A DNA stretch of 40,271 bases. Source: CAYGZQ01 sp964354375 [NCBI: uncultured Planctomycetota bacterium]. Its GTDB lineage: Bacteria > JAJVIF01 > JAPKYR01. Shown piece after piece: positions 24,753 through 32,341 of the stretch (position 1 is the first letter of the stretch; each line of letters opens with the position of its first letter). The notes beneath the pieces were generated by a model. The model did no database searches, was not told the DNA's origin, and worked only from the letters and a program-made list of their open reading frames with translations. The DNA lies in NCBI GenBank assembly GCA_964354375.1, contig CAYGZQ010000018.1, positions 18,046 through 58,316 on the forward strand, in the 5' to 3' direction. Made by a program: the position numbers and the translations under genes.

Positions 24753-25682
24753 TCAGCTTACCCAGGCCTGGACGATTCCTCTCACCCTGTCGGAGAAGGG
24801 GACGTCGAGGTGGTTCGGGGCGATGGCATGCTTGTCGAGCAGGACCATGGAGACCTCCCGTATCGCCTGGCTGAACGGATGGTAGGGGAACATCACGATC
24901 GCGGGGACCTTGCTTCGCTCGGCCTGCCTCAGAAGACCGTGCACATACGGAACGCCGCCCAGGTATCGAAGGGGAAGCAAGGCCTGGCCTTCGGGCGTAT
25001 AGAAAAATGTGCGCGCAACATCCAGTATCCGAAGGTAGACCCGCTTGGCTTCCCTTAGGTTATCGGCCTGGTTGACGACGAAATTGATCCGCAAAGGGCG
25101 CCTGTTCCCCGTCAGGGTTTTGTCCGGGAGTCGAGGATGTACCGTCTTCTTGTCGAAGTAGCGCATGTCTCCGAGACGCGTGTATCGTGCCCAGCAGGCC
25201 TTAAGGGCTGCGTACGCGGCGACAATGTCCTGCGGGGTCGCGACGATGATGCACTCGTCGCACACCAGGGCGAAATCGAGTACCCGGCTTCCGATCCCCG
25301 CGCCCAGGTCGAAGAAAATATCCGTGTAGCCTCCGGCTCGGACCACCCGATCGAAGCCTCTCAGCAGTCTCACCTTCTGTTGATGACCTAGATTGGCCAG
25401 CGCGAACTCGCCCGACTTGCCCGCTATGAAGTGCATCCCGAAATCGGTCGGGACAATGCAGTCGAGAATATCGGTCCGTTTCTCGTAGAAGTCGTGAAGT
25501 GTGACGGTGGGTCGGACACCGAGGCGAAGATCGGCGTTGGCGCTTCCCAGGTCGGTGTCGACAAGAAGGACGCGTCTGCCCTCCCTTGCGCACTGGATCG
25601 CAAGGTTGATCGCAAGGTGCGTCTTGCCGACGCCGCCCTTGTTCGATATGAAGGCTAGCGTTCGCGCAGAAAAATCGGCCAC
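24753..25682 (-). CDS. MinD/FlhG-like P-loop ATPase
   Basis: The protein has 309 residues and belongs to the SIMIBI class of dimerising ATPases that position cellular structures. It has the deviant Walker A NKGGVGKTHLAIN (about 14-26, with the signature first Lys), switch I DTDLGSANADLRLG (about 50-63) and Walker B IFFDLGAGIG (about 130). The pattern GSANADLRLG and NQADNLREA fit FlhG/YlxH, regulators of flagellar number, but no flagellar gene is nearby, so FlhG-like is only a fold-level call. I chose the GTG at 25682 because GAGGAGG lies just upstream; a TTG at 25739 would add 19 residues rich in Arg. No ParB or MinE partner is adjacent. Confidence 0.88.
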   Translation of the reverse strand: MADFSARTLAFISNKGGVGKTHLAINLAIQCAREGRRVLLVDTDLGSANADLRLGVRPTVTLHDFYEKRTDILDCIVPTDFGMHFIAGKSGEFALANLGHQQKVRLLRGFDRVVRAGGYTDIFFDLGAGIGSRVLDFALVCDECIIVATPQDIVAAYAALKACWARYTRLGDMRYFDKKTVHPRLPDKTLTGNRRPLRINFVVNQADNLREAKRVYLRILDVARTFFYTPEGQALLPLRYLGGVPYVHGLLRQAERSKVPAIVMFPYHPFSQAIREVSMVLLDKHAIAPNHLDVPFSDRVRGIVQAWVS

Positions 25683-25800
25683 CCGCCGGCCCTCCTCGGT
25701 CGAGGATTTGTTGAATCTGAATCGACGCCAGTTTATCAAATCCGTTTAATACTAACAAGGAAGGAGCGGGGAGTGGGTACATCCGGCAACTGATTCTCCG

Positions 25801-25865
25801 CCTCACCCCCCGTTCCCCCCTCTCCATCCGCCGCGGCGGATGGAGAGGGGGGAAGGGGGGTGAGG
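25801..25865. repeat. 65-bp near-perfect palindrome centred on CCGCGG
   Basis: The arms, starting CCTCACCCCCC and ending GGGGGGTGAGG, are complementary over their full length with one extra base. The centre is CCGCCG|CGGCGG, with no loop, so it can form a cruciform. It fills the 200-base gap between the BtrH-like and MinD-like genes and lacks a T-tract. Confidence 0.9.
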
Positions 25866-25882
25866 TCTGACTGCAGAGTCAA

Positions 25883-26854
25883 TCACAGACCCTGGGCAAG
25901 CCTGCGGAATATCACCGATGCGTCCTTGTGAGCCACCTTCATCGCCTGCACACTCGATGTGATCTTGGTCTTGAACTCGGGGTGGTCCCAGTTCTCGCAT
26001 ATCGTGGTCCTGTCGGTGTACATGCCCGAGGTCTGCGCAATGGTGTCATATCCCCCGATCACGACATCCAGCGCCTGTCTTGGAAGCCTCTTCCCCATGA
26101 ATTCCCCGGCAAAACGAAGAAACCTCACCGCGCTTCCCGCTGTTCCATGAATACGAACCATCGTGCGCCAGGCGCAGTTGCAGCTTCTCTCGCCGCAGTC
26201 TTCGCAGAATATGTCGCGCTCCAGCCTCTTCAGAATGGCGTCATACAGCCTGCCGCCGTATTGAAATCCGGGCATCCGGAAGGTACCGTCGGCCACGTCG
26301 GCGCCGAACCTTATGGCCTCGGCTATCGCCTCCATCCTGGTGATCGACGCCGCGCATGGTGTCAGGATGTAGATGGTATCCAGATTACTCGGACGACAAA
26401 TATCGCATCCGACCGAGACGGAGTTGATCTCCATCTTCTCGATGTCATCGTCCCATCGAGTGATGATGCTCCACAGGGGCCACGCGCCGATCATCACCAC
26501 CTTCCCCTCAAGGACCGCCTCCTTGACCCGTTTCCAGAAGTCGGCGAGTTCTTCTGAAAGCTCGCCCTTCTTCTCGAAGTCCCGCACGGACATTGCGGGA
26601 GATTTCTTCGCAGTGAAGCCGAGAGCCTTTCCGAGGAATTCCATCCTCGAGTCGTTGCCGAACTCGGTCCACCATGCGGCGCAGCTCTCATCCTCGTGCC
26701 GGACCGGCGAGAAAGCGCTCCCCGACAGCCCCGCGATGTAGTCGTATTCGTAGTCGCGGCCCCAATAGATTATTGCGGCCCTGATGCAGGCGACGAACGA
26801 ATCGACCTCCGCGTCATTTCCCTCCACTCTGATCTCAGAGAGGTCAGGACACAT
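25883..26854 (-). CDS. Cys-rich protein with BtrH N-terminal-like segment, function unknown
   Basis: The protein has 323 residues. The N-terminal segment IYWGRDYEYDYIAGLSGSAFSP (two parts, residues about 29-50) and FLGKALGF resemble the papain/C39-like fold of BtrH-type proteins, but no clear catalytic Cys is in place at that fold's usual N-terminal position. Two Cys clusters stand out: CDIC (150-153) and CEDCGERSCNC (217-227), which could bind zinc. The ATG at 26854 has AAGGAG 6 bases upstream; the longer frame upstream lies within the methyltransferase gene. It overlaps that gene's end by 11 bases, so both are probably made together. A role linked to methylation, for example defence, is only inferred from this coupling. 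Confidence 0.7.
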   Translation of the reverse strand: MCPDLSEIRVEGNDAEVDSFVACIRAAIIYWGRDYEYDYIAGLSGSAFSPVRHEDESCAAWWTEFGNDSRMEFLGKALGFTAKKSPAMSVRDFEKKGELSEELADFWKRVKEAVLEGKVVMIGAWPLWSIITRWDDDIEKMEINSVSVGCDICRPSNLDTIYILTPCAASITRMEAIAEAIRFGADVADGTFRMPGFQYGGRLYDAILKRLERDIFCEDCGERSCNCAWRTMVRIHGTAGSAVRFLRFAGEFMGKRLPRQALDVVIGGYDTIAQTSGMYTDRTTICENWDHPEFKTKITSSVQAMKVAHKDASVIFRRLAQGL

Positions 26855-28016
26855 CCGGCACTCCTTTCGAGAAAACGGCGCCCCGAAAATGAACGATGGC
26901 GTCTCGATAGTCAAGCGGAAACGGTGGGTTTGAGCTCTTGCGCCAGGAAGGGAGAACGATGTCGAGTTCAGGATCATTCGGCAGTCTCAATCCCGAGGCG
27001 GTAAAGCGTCGGGCGATTCCCCGTGCGGTTTCCGCAGTCGAAAAGCCGAGCCTGTAGAGGCCGTACGAGATGACCGCGGGCGGAGGTGCCGAAGGATCGG
27101 CGCTCGCGAGCCGTTCGAGAGTCACCCCGAGGGCGTCCGGGTTGCTGTCGCAACAGATGAATCGTCTGTTGAGGGTCCTGCATGCGAGTGCCGTGGTGCC
27201 GCTTCCCGAGAAGACATCGCAGACAAGGGCGTTTTCGATGGAAAGCGCCCCGACAATCCGTTCGAGCAGCTTGAGCGGCTTCTGGGTGGGATACGCGGTG
27301 CGTTCAGAGGAGAGAGGATTCACGATGGAAACATCCCAGACATCGTCGGCGGGTTTGCCCGAGGGATGCGGCATGTACTTCTTGCCCTTCTTGCTGACAA
27401 TCCCGCCCTTGGCGTAGCCGCTGGTCGGCTCGTAAGGCTCCCGGATCGAATCGATGTTGAAAACCCGACCGGGCCCCTTCGAGTACCAGAGCAGGACATC
27501 GTGCTTTCGACTGAACCTGGTCTTGCTTCTGCCGCCTCCGGTGTAGTGCCAGATGATCTCGTTCTCCCAGCGTGATGCCCCGAAGGTCTGGTCGCACCAA
27601 AGGCGGACGTGATGTATCGCCCTGGGGTCGAGGTGAATCACGAAGTTGCCGTTGTCGGAAAGAATCCGCCAGAGCTCCGCGAGCCTCGGCGCGAGCCATT
27701 CGACAAACGAGCGGGGGTCCTGCAATCGGTCGTCATAGCCTTCCGGACCCTCTGATCCCTCCGGGCCGATCCGACGTTTCCCCGTGCCGAAGGGTGGATC
27801 GATGTAGATGAGGTCCGCCGAAGCCGATGGAAGGAATCGCAGCAGCGTCAGATTGTCGGCGAGAACGATGTGGTCGCGGGAACCCAGCGTGTCGGGCGAG
27901 AAAATCATGCCGCCGCCCTCGCCCCATCGCTGCCAGGCCATAGGTCTCGACCCGGCGGTGTTCTTGGTAAGAACGGTAGGCAGAAAAAGTGTATCCGATG
28001 TGGAATCACCGGGCAT
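26844..28016 (-). CDS. beta-class DNA methyltransferase (N6-adenine or N4-cytosine)
   Basis: The protein has 390 residues. Motif order is that of the beta class: catalytic DPPFGTG (73-79) first, target-recognition part in the middle (WHYTGGGRSKTRFSRKHD, then W.VSIVNP), then PTQKPLKLLERIV and the SAM-binding motif I VFSGSGTT (about 270). This resembles type III Mod subunits and orphan CcrM-like enzymes. The DPPF form does not settle which base is methylated. No restriction subunit is adjacent. Start: the ATG at 28016 lies about 17 bases after the predicted transcription start; an ATG at 27908 with GAGGG upstream is a good alternative. The gene overlaps the BtrH-like gene by 11 bases. Confidence 0.9.
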   Translation of the reverse strand: MPGDSTSDTLFLPTVLTKNTAGSRPMAWQRWGEGGGMIFSPDTLGSRDHIVLADNLTLLRFLPSASADLIYIDPPFGTGKRRIGPEGSEGPEGYDDRLQDPRSFVEWLAPRLAELWRILSDNGNFVIHLDPRAIHHVRLWCDQTFGASRWENEIIWHYTGGGRSKTRFSRKHDVLLWYSKGPGRVFNIDSIREPYEPTSGYAKGGIVSKKGKKYMPHPSGKPADDVWDVSIVNPLSSERTAYPTQKPLKLLERIVGALSIENALVCDVFSGSGTTALACRTLNRRFICCDSNPDALGVTLERLASADPSAPPPAVISYGLYRLGFSTAETARGIARRFTASGLRLPNDPELDIVLPSWRKSSNPPFPLDYRDAIVHFRGAVFSKGVPDVS

Positions 28017-28039
28017 GTCTTGTCGAGAGCTGCCCCGAG

Positions 28040-28045
28040 ATTATA
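28040..28045 (-). promoter_or_regulatory. -10 box upstream of the beta-class methyltransferase
   Basis: A perfect TATAAT on the minus strand lies 24 bases upstream of the ATG at 28016. No convincing -35 box is found 16-18 bases before it. Confidence 0.45.
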
Positions 28046-28109
28046 CCTGAGCGCGGCGAAACCGGTGTTGTGAGAAGAGAAGAGTCTGGACCGTTAGGAA
28101 ACCATCTTT

Positions 28110-28133
28110 GTGGGGCAGGCTTTCCAGCCTGCC
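28110..28133. repeat. solo copy of dispersed GGCAGGC palindrome
   Basis: These 24 bases (GTGGGGCAGGC...GCCTGCC) are identical to 33133-33156 and to the reverse complement of 33178-33201. The core GGCAGGCTTTCCAGCCTGCC is itself a hairpin. It lies just past the stop of the small gene at 28148. Confidence 0.9.
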
Positions 28134-28147
28134 GTATTAGAATGTTC

Positions 28148-28426
28148 TCAGTTCTGGTCGGAGATATCGCATTCGGTGTCGGTGCCGATGTCGAATTTGC
28201 TCAGGTCCGGCATCATGCAGCGTCGAGAGTTCTTCTTCGCGCCGGTGCTCCTCGATATCGCCTGCTCTCTCGTTTCCATGCCGAGTTCGGTCATGAGGCG
28301 ATCCTTCTCGGGGTCTCGGGGTTGATGCGTTATCAGCCTCGGATCGATCGCCCTCAGGAGCGCGACATTAAAGGCTGCGCTGCCCTCGTGCTCTTTCCGT
28401 ACCTGTTCCCACATCAGAATGCGCAT
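28148..28426 (-). CDS. small partner protein, copy 2 of duplicated module
   Basis: The protein has 92 residues. Its first 50 residues align without gaps to copy 1 (29097-29321) with 18 identities, including AF (18-19), AI.P (26-29), T33, PRDP.K (36-41), LM (44-45) and LG (48-49). The C-terminal tail is longer and unrelated. The ATG at 28426 has AAAGGA about 10 bases upstream and lies inside the 3' end of the nucleotidyltransferase-like gene (13-base overlap). It is too short for common databases to place with certainty, and I do not recognise a family. By analogy with AbiE/MenAT pairs it could be an antitoxin or regulatory partner; this is inference. Confidence 0.75.
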   Translation of the reverse strand: MRILMWEQVRKEHEGSAAFNVALLRAIDPRLITHQPRDPEKDRLMTELGMETREQAISRSTGAKKNSRRCMMPDLSKFDIGTDTECDISDQN

Positions 28427-29100
28427 TTTCGTGTTCCTTTTTTCATGAATTGGATCAGGGAAGCGGCGGCCTCGTCCGCACCGATCTCGCTGCACACTAG
28501 TGCCCGGTTGATGTCCTGGATGGGGCGGTAGAAGTCCCAGAGGTCGACCGAGTCGAGTCGGTGGGACAGGCGTGAGATATCGATGCGATCTCTCTGGTGA
28601 TAGGACACAAGGAAGGCGTTGAGAAGATCGAGAGTGGAGCCGTGCTTCGAGTACTTGTCCAGGCGGTCGGTGATGCAGTCCTCGGGGCTGATCAACAGCA
28701 GGGGGACTTTCCGGTAGACCAGCTCGACGGCCTCCTCGTCGCCACGCAGGCATGTCGAGTGGATTTCGACGAGGGACGAAATGGAGCGGTTGACGAAGTG
28801 CCTTAGCTCGCTCGGACGCTCATAGCCAAGAGTCTTGAGAGCGTCCTCGCAGATCTCTTTGTCGGGCGCCACCAGGTCAAGGTCGCCGGTGGCGAACCGG
28901 ATGCCGGTGTAGAACTCGATCGCACCGCCCCCGACCAGTATGGGTCTCTCGCCGCCCAGAAGCGTGACGCCCCTGGTGATGAGCCAGAGGAGGTAGATGT
29001 GACGCTCCGGGGTGGATTCGAGATCGCGGTAGTCCGGCAGTTTCACGATCACGCTCTGAAAGGCTTTTTCCGTTCGTGCATCCATGTTTTGTGTCTTCAC
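28414..29100 (-). CDS. nucleotidyltransferase-like protein (AbiEii/DUF6036-type fold), copy 2
   Basis: The protein has 228 residues. The pol-beta-type signature is complete: VGGGAIEFYTGIRFATGD (two parts) leading to the metal-binding Asp73-x-Asp75 (DLDLV), with a probable third carboxylate at Glu112 (LVEIH). LLISPEDCITDRL (about 135-147) and DLLNAFL follow. The GG...DxD spacing of 13 residues fits the superfamily. These features match the AbiEii/DUF6036 group of nucleotidyltransferases, some of which are toxins that modify tRNA or proteins. The GTG start overlaps the TGA of small copy 1 as GTGA; the ATG five codons on is an alternative. It is the paralogue of 29300-29983. Target is unknown. 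Confidence 0.85.
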   Translation of the reverse strand: MKTQNMDARTEKAFQSVIVKLPDYRDLESTPERHIYLLWLITRGVTLLGGERPILVGGGAIEFYTGIRFATGDLDLVAPDKEICEDALKTLGYERPSELRHFVNRSISSLVEIHSTCLRGDEEAVELVYRKVPLLLISPEDCITDRLDKYSKHGSTLDLLNAFLVSYHQRDRIDISRLSHRLDSVDLWDFYRPIQDINRALVCSEIGADEAAASLIQFMKKGTRKCAF

Positions 29101-29321
29101 AGCTCCTCGCTCTCAAGATCATCCGGCGTGTTTCCTGGGCTCGGGTACTGGACCTCCGGATATCGTTCGGGAAGCCCCAGCTGCCGCATCAGGTCGCGCT
29201 TCAGCGGATCGCGCGGCTTGCGTGTCAGGCAGTCCGGTTCGATCGCCTCGATAAGCGATCTTGAGAACGCTCCCCGTTCCAGTCGCGCTTCGCGACTCAT
29301 CAGCTCAGTCCAGTCTGCCAT
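29097..29321 (-). CDS. small partner protein, copy 1 of duplicated module
   Basis: The protein has 74 residues and is rich in Arg, Glu and Leu; it appears mostly helical (ELMSREARLERGAFSRSLIEAI). The start at 29321 is supported by AGAGG 6 bases upstream and by alignment: from this Met, the AF pair falls at residues 18-19, exactly as in copy 2. It overlaps the nucleotidyltransferase-like gene before it by 22 bases and the next one by 4 (GTGA), so all four genes of the block are translationally linked. The tail is Pro/Glu/Asp-rich and ends SEEL. No known family recognised. Confidence 0.75.
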   Translation of the reverse strand: MADWTELMSREARLERGAFSRSLIEAIEPDCLTRKPRDPLKRDLMRQLGLPERYPEVQYPSPGNTPDDLESEEL

Positions 29322-29983
29322 TGCGGACCTCTGCGTCTGCGGCATTCCTCGACGATCCGTTGCGCCTGTTCCCGCGCCCCCAGGCTTTCGTTCACCGATT
29401 GCCGACGAAGATCGCGTACGAACCGGAAACTCTCGCGGACATCGCGGCGGATGACGCGATCCCTCAGCCTCTCATGGTCCAGGCTTTCGTAGTACGAATG
29501 ATAAATGAGATATGCGTTGAGGAGATCGGTGCCGCCCCCCGACGCCTCGAACGTCTCGAGGCGGTCGACAATCAGGTCGGCGGGACTTATCACCAGACAG
29601 TTGACCCCGTCATGGTTGATCGTCACCGTCTCCTCTCCCGGTCGCAGACTCGCCGCCGGAAACTCGAACAGCATGCTGAAGCCGGGATGATAGAGATACC
29701 TTTGGTCCGTCGAACGCTGAAAGCCGATCTTCAGCAGGTTCGAGCTCAGCCTCGCGATGTCGGCTGTGATGATGTCCACGTCCCCGGTGGAAGTGCTCGC
29801 GTTGGTGTAAATCTCCACCGCCCCGCATCCGACCAGGATCGGGCTTTCGCAGCCGCAGGCGTGAGCGAAGCGGGTCAGCCACGCGAGCAGCCCGAGGTGC
29901 CTGTCTGACGGCTCGTCGTGCGGCGGCAGGGCAGCAAGCTCCTCTCGGAACTCGGTCAAGTCTATTGCAAGGTCCCCGCTCAT
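29300..29983 (-). CDS. nucleotidyltransferase-like protein (AbiEii/DUF6036-type fold), copy 1
   Basis: The protein has 227 residues and is paralogous to the 228-residue protein downstream. Shared blocks are PILVG.GA.E.YT (48-60), TGD.D (66-70) with Asp68 and Asp70, a Glu107 in the SMLFEF strand, ISP.D.I.DRL (132-142) and D.LNA.L...H. It differs in the glycine motif, reading GCG where copy 2 has GGG, which may affect nucleotide binding. The ATG at 29983 has GAAGG 7 bases upstream; the frame extends 11 codons further. It is the first gene of the four-gene block. Superfamily call firm, function inferred. Confidence 0.85.
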   Translation of the reverse strand: MSGDLAIDLTEFREELAALPPHDEPSDRHLGLLAWLTRFAHACGCESPILVGCGAVEIYTNASTSTGDVDIITADIARLSSNLLKIGFQRSTDQRYLYHPGFSMLFEFPAASLRPGEETVTINHDGVNCLVISPADLIVDRLETFEASGGGTDLLNAYLIYHSYYESLDHERLRDRVIRRDVRESFRFVRDLRRQSVNESLGAREQAQRIVEECRRRRGPQWQTGLS

Positions 29984-30153
29984 TGCTTCGCCTTCAAACA
30001 TGTTAACACACAGCATGATGAGTTGGCGACAGGTTTTCCTCTTTCTTTAGTCCGGTTGCCTGTACCCGGTCGTGCCGTTGATGGAATCCGGTACTCGAAC
30101 GGGGGCAGGAAGCGATACTAAATTTGATTAAGGGGGAGAAGGTCGAGGGCGCC

Positions 30154-30789
30154 ATGCTAAGCATTCCGTTCCTGAAAATGCCTACCAGGGTCAGGTCGAA
30201 GAGACGGGTTGAGGAATTGAAGCCCGACCCGTCGGAGATCGTCTCGCAGGCGTCAAGAGCCCTCGCCGACGGGGGGCCGTCGAGAGCTCTTCTCATGGTC
30301 GCGCCGTGGCGGAACGATCCGGAGGCCCCGGCGAAGATGAAGCTGATAGCCGCGCGTGCGCTGTCGGCGCTGGGACGGTATCCGGAGGCGATCGGGCGGT
30401 TTGTGGAGTATCTGGACTCCAACCCGGGGGATGCGGAGGGCCTTGTATGGGCTGGGCTCGCCGCCGCGAAGGCGCGAGAGACCGCGCGTGCGATGGAATG
30501 GTTCAACCGCGCGACCTACGCTCTGGACGGTCGCGCGCGGGCTATCCTGGAGGCATTCACGAGGAGTGAGGGAAGCGATCCGCTTGCGATCGAGGACATG
30601 GTGGCTGAGGCCGAGGCGCATCCTGAGGACAGGGATCGTGCTCTCGCACTGGCGTGCGCCCTGGGCAGGGGGGGGCATTTCAGGGCGGTGGAAGGATTCC
30701 TCGGCGTGCTCAACCGTCCCCGCCAAGTCGCCCCTGGGTCGACAAGCTTAACCTTGAAACCTTTTCCGGAAAAAGTGGAAAGCGAATAG
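30154..30789 (+). CDS. TPR-like protein
   Basis: The protein has 211 residues and no signal peptide or membrane segment. Helical pairs typical of tetratricopeptide repeats occur at about 60-140: MKLIAARALSALGRYPEAIGRF, then LDSNPGDAEGLVWAGLAAAKARET, then AMEWFNRATYAL. It is probably a scaffold for protein contacts. I chose the ATG at 30154 with a GAGGG upstream; a TTG at 30124 is in frame. It is divergent from the nucleotidyltransferase module and convergent with the pilin gene. No specific family recognised. Confidence 0.7.
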   Translation: MLSIPFLKMPTRVRSKRRVEELKPDPSEIVSQASRALADGGPSRALLMVAPWRNDPEAPAKMKLIAARALSALGRYPEAIGRFVEYLDSNPGDAEGLVWAGLAAAKARETARAMEWFNRATYALDGRARAILEAFTRSEGSDPLAIEDMVAEAEAHPEDRDRALALACALGRGGHFRAVEGFLGVLNRPRQVAPGSTSLTLKPFPEKVESE

Positions 30790-30799
30790 ACAAAGAGAA

Positions 30800-30822
30800 A
30801 CGCCCACCAGCGAGGCGGGCGT
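30800..30822 (-). terminator. probable intrinsic terminator of the pilin-like gene
   Basis: A hairpin (ACGCCC pairing with GGGCGT, plus two inner pairs) is followed on the minus strand by TTTCTCTTTG. It lies about 120 bases past the stop at 30940, close to the end of the convergent TPR gene. Confidence 0.5.
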
Positions 30823-30939
30823 CTGAGGATGGGAGGGGGTATTTGTTCTGCGTCTCTGACCGTCCGGAATGGTAGATACGATTCCTGTGCGTTTTCGTAG
30901 GAAACGGACGGTATTCGATCGTCAATCTGTCGGGAAAGA

Positions 30940-31896
30940 TCAGAAGCTGAGATTATCGCCCGCGTCGGTGACCACGAGCACCAGGCCGTCCTCGAGCCCG
31001 TCGGGTGCGCCGTAGTAGAACTCGACGCCTTCGTCCACCGGCTCATAAGGGAAATAGGGGTTGTGCTCTCTGTCGCCTCCACCGAACACTTCGGGCACAA
31101 GCAGCGGGACATCCCAGATGAAGTTGTCGGCGCCCGGCTGGTGGACATAGTCTCCTGCACCAGTCAGTCTAATGATGTCCAGACCCTTGGTCAGATCGCT
31201 TCCGAAGCCCCCAAGGATGTAGCGGTCGAAGTTCTGGAATCGGAAGTCGCGGCGCGTAGGACTGGTTGAGGGCGTCGAGGTGAGCATGTCGAGCGGACCC
31301 TCGGAGCGATAGAAGAAGCTCCCCTGGATGATGTAGGTCGTGGGGTGTCCCGAAAGCGGAAGATAGCCGCCGTACACACCGTAATTGTCGATCTGGTAGG
31401 CGCCGTTGATGTTGATGGTCTCGGCAACGAGGGTGCCGCCCGTCGTGAACCACAGGGGATCATCGACCGAGTTCGGCATTATCGTGCCTTTCATGCCGAA
31501 TCTTGGATCGCCGGAGCCGGGGGTGGTGAGATCGCCGCCGGTGGCCTTGAGGTACTCGGCGCCCTGCGTCTCATCCACGAATACATTCTTCGGGTAGCTG
31601 TCAAGGTAGTTGTACTCGATCAGTGGATCGAAAATATTGGTCAAGGTGGGGTTCCTGGCGTGCCACACCTCCCAGGCCTCCTGGTTGCCGCCGATGAGTA
31701 CGCCCGGGTATTCCTTCTCGTTGACGTAGTATCTCTCGACAGCTTCCTGGATAATGTGGATGCCGGCTTTGACCTCCGCCTCCTTGGCTTTGATCCTCGC
31801 CCTGGTCATGTTGGGAATGACCAATGCGGCTAGAATGCCGATGATGGTGATAACCACCAGGAGTTCAACTAGGCTGAATCCGCGATGGGGCTTCAT
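30940..31896 (-). CDS. type IV pilin / type II secretion pseudopilin (GspG-like)
   Basis: The protein has 318 residues. The class III signal GFSLVELLVVITIIGILAAL follows a short MKPHR leader, with cleavage after Gly6, methylation of Phe7 and the essential Glu5 of the mature chain. The next part (TRARIKAKEAEVKAGIHIIQEAVERYYV) is the usual N-terminal helix of GspG/PilA proteins. The C-terminal domain (about 230 residues) is much longer than a typical GspG (about 140) and has no obvious family. GGAGAG lies 6 bases upstream of the ATG. Other secretion or pilus genes are not in the window. A long 5' untranslated region is predicted. Confidence 0.92.
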   Translation of the reverse strand: MKPHRGFSLVELLVVITIIGILAALVIPNMTRARIKAKEAEVKAGIHIIQEAVERYYVNEKEYPGVLIGGNQEAWEVWHARNPTLTNIFDPLIEYNYLDSYPKNVFVDETQGAEYLKATGGDLTTPGSGDPRFGMKGTIMPNSVDDPLWFTTGGTLVAETININGAYQIDNYGVYGGYLPLSGHPTTYIIQGSFFYRSEGPLDMLTSTPSTSPTRRDFRFQNFDRYILGGFGSDLTKGLDIIRLTGAGDYVHQPGADNFIWDVPLLVPEVFGGGDREHNPYFPYEPVDEGVEFYYGAPDGLEDGLVLVVTDAGDNLSF

Positions 31897-32071
31897 GAGC
31901 TCTCTCCTTGGCCTGCAGTATTGGCCTCTGGTCTGTTAACTACGACTCCATGGGGTGCGACTCAGGTTCATGCCGCACCTTGCGGCGGACTGCTTGTATT
32001 TTTTCAAGCATGGTGGGAATGAGAAGCGGGAAACGAAAACCAACCGCCGCAGACTGGGAGTCCGCAAGATA

Positions 32072-32100
32072 ATTATCGCATGCATGGGCCGTTTCGTCAA
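32072..32100 (-). promoter_or_regulatory. predicted sigma70-type promoter of the pilin-like gene
   Basis: On the minus strand TTGACG (32100-32095), a 17-base spacer and GATAAT (32077-32072). The resulting transcript would start near 32065, giving a 5' leader of about 170 bases. Confidence 0.6.
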
Positions 32101-32244
32101 GGTGCGTCCCCGGGAAGTGAGAATGATCAGCCCGCCGCGCCATCGCAGGGCGGAAACCCCAAAGCCGAGTGCTATCCAAATAAATTGTACGGCCCCGTAT
32201 CAATAAAACCCGCATTTGCAGAACTGCCATCTTGCCGTCTTAGG

Positions 32245-32273
32245 TTGCCTGACTTCGGATGTGGTGCTAGAAT
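32245..32273 (+). promoter_or_regulatory. predicted sigma70-type promoter of the ferredoxin gene
   Basis: TTGCCT (32245-32250), a 17-base spacer and TAGAAT (32268-32273), with a leader of about 60 bases to the start at 32342. Confidence 0.65.
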
Positions 32274-32341
32274 GTGCCATCAAACCGGCGGTCGAGACGC
32301 CGGGGCAAACGCAGATATCACTGAAGGAGGGCCATAGAGGA

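Larger units (their letters stand above)
31897..32341. other. 445-base divergent intergenic region (pilin leader and ferredoxin promoter)
   Basis: There is no gene. It holds the predicted pilin promoter (32072-32100, minus), a leader of about 170 bases with two small hairpins (GCCGC-ACCTT-GCGGC at 31972-31986 and GCTTG...CAAGC at about 31991-32008), and the ferredoxin promoter (32245-32273, plus). Confidence 0.7.

Noticed and set aside
26855-26977. N-terminal extension of the BtrH-like protein
   Set aside because: It is antisense-free but lies within the methyltransferase coding region in another frame, and the ATG at 26854 has a near-ideal AAGGAG site.
28427-28753. N-terminal extension of the small protein copy 2 (201-residue frame)
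   Set aside because: The extension is out of frame with the real nucleotidyltransferase gene there and is rich in Pro/Arg; homology with copy 1 begins exactly at the ATG at 28426.
29986-30123. Promoter for the nucleotidyltransferase module
   Set aside because: I looked upstream of 29983 on the minus strand; no -35/-10 pair with proper spacing stands out, so none is annotated.
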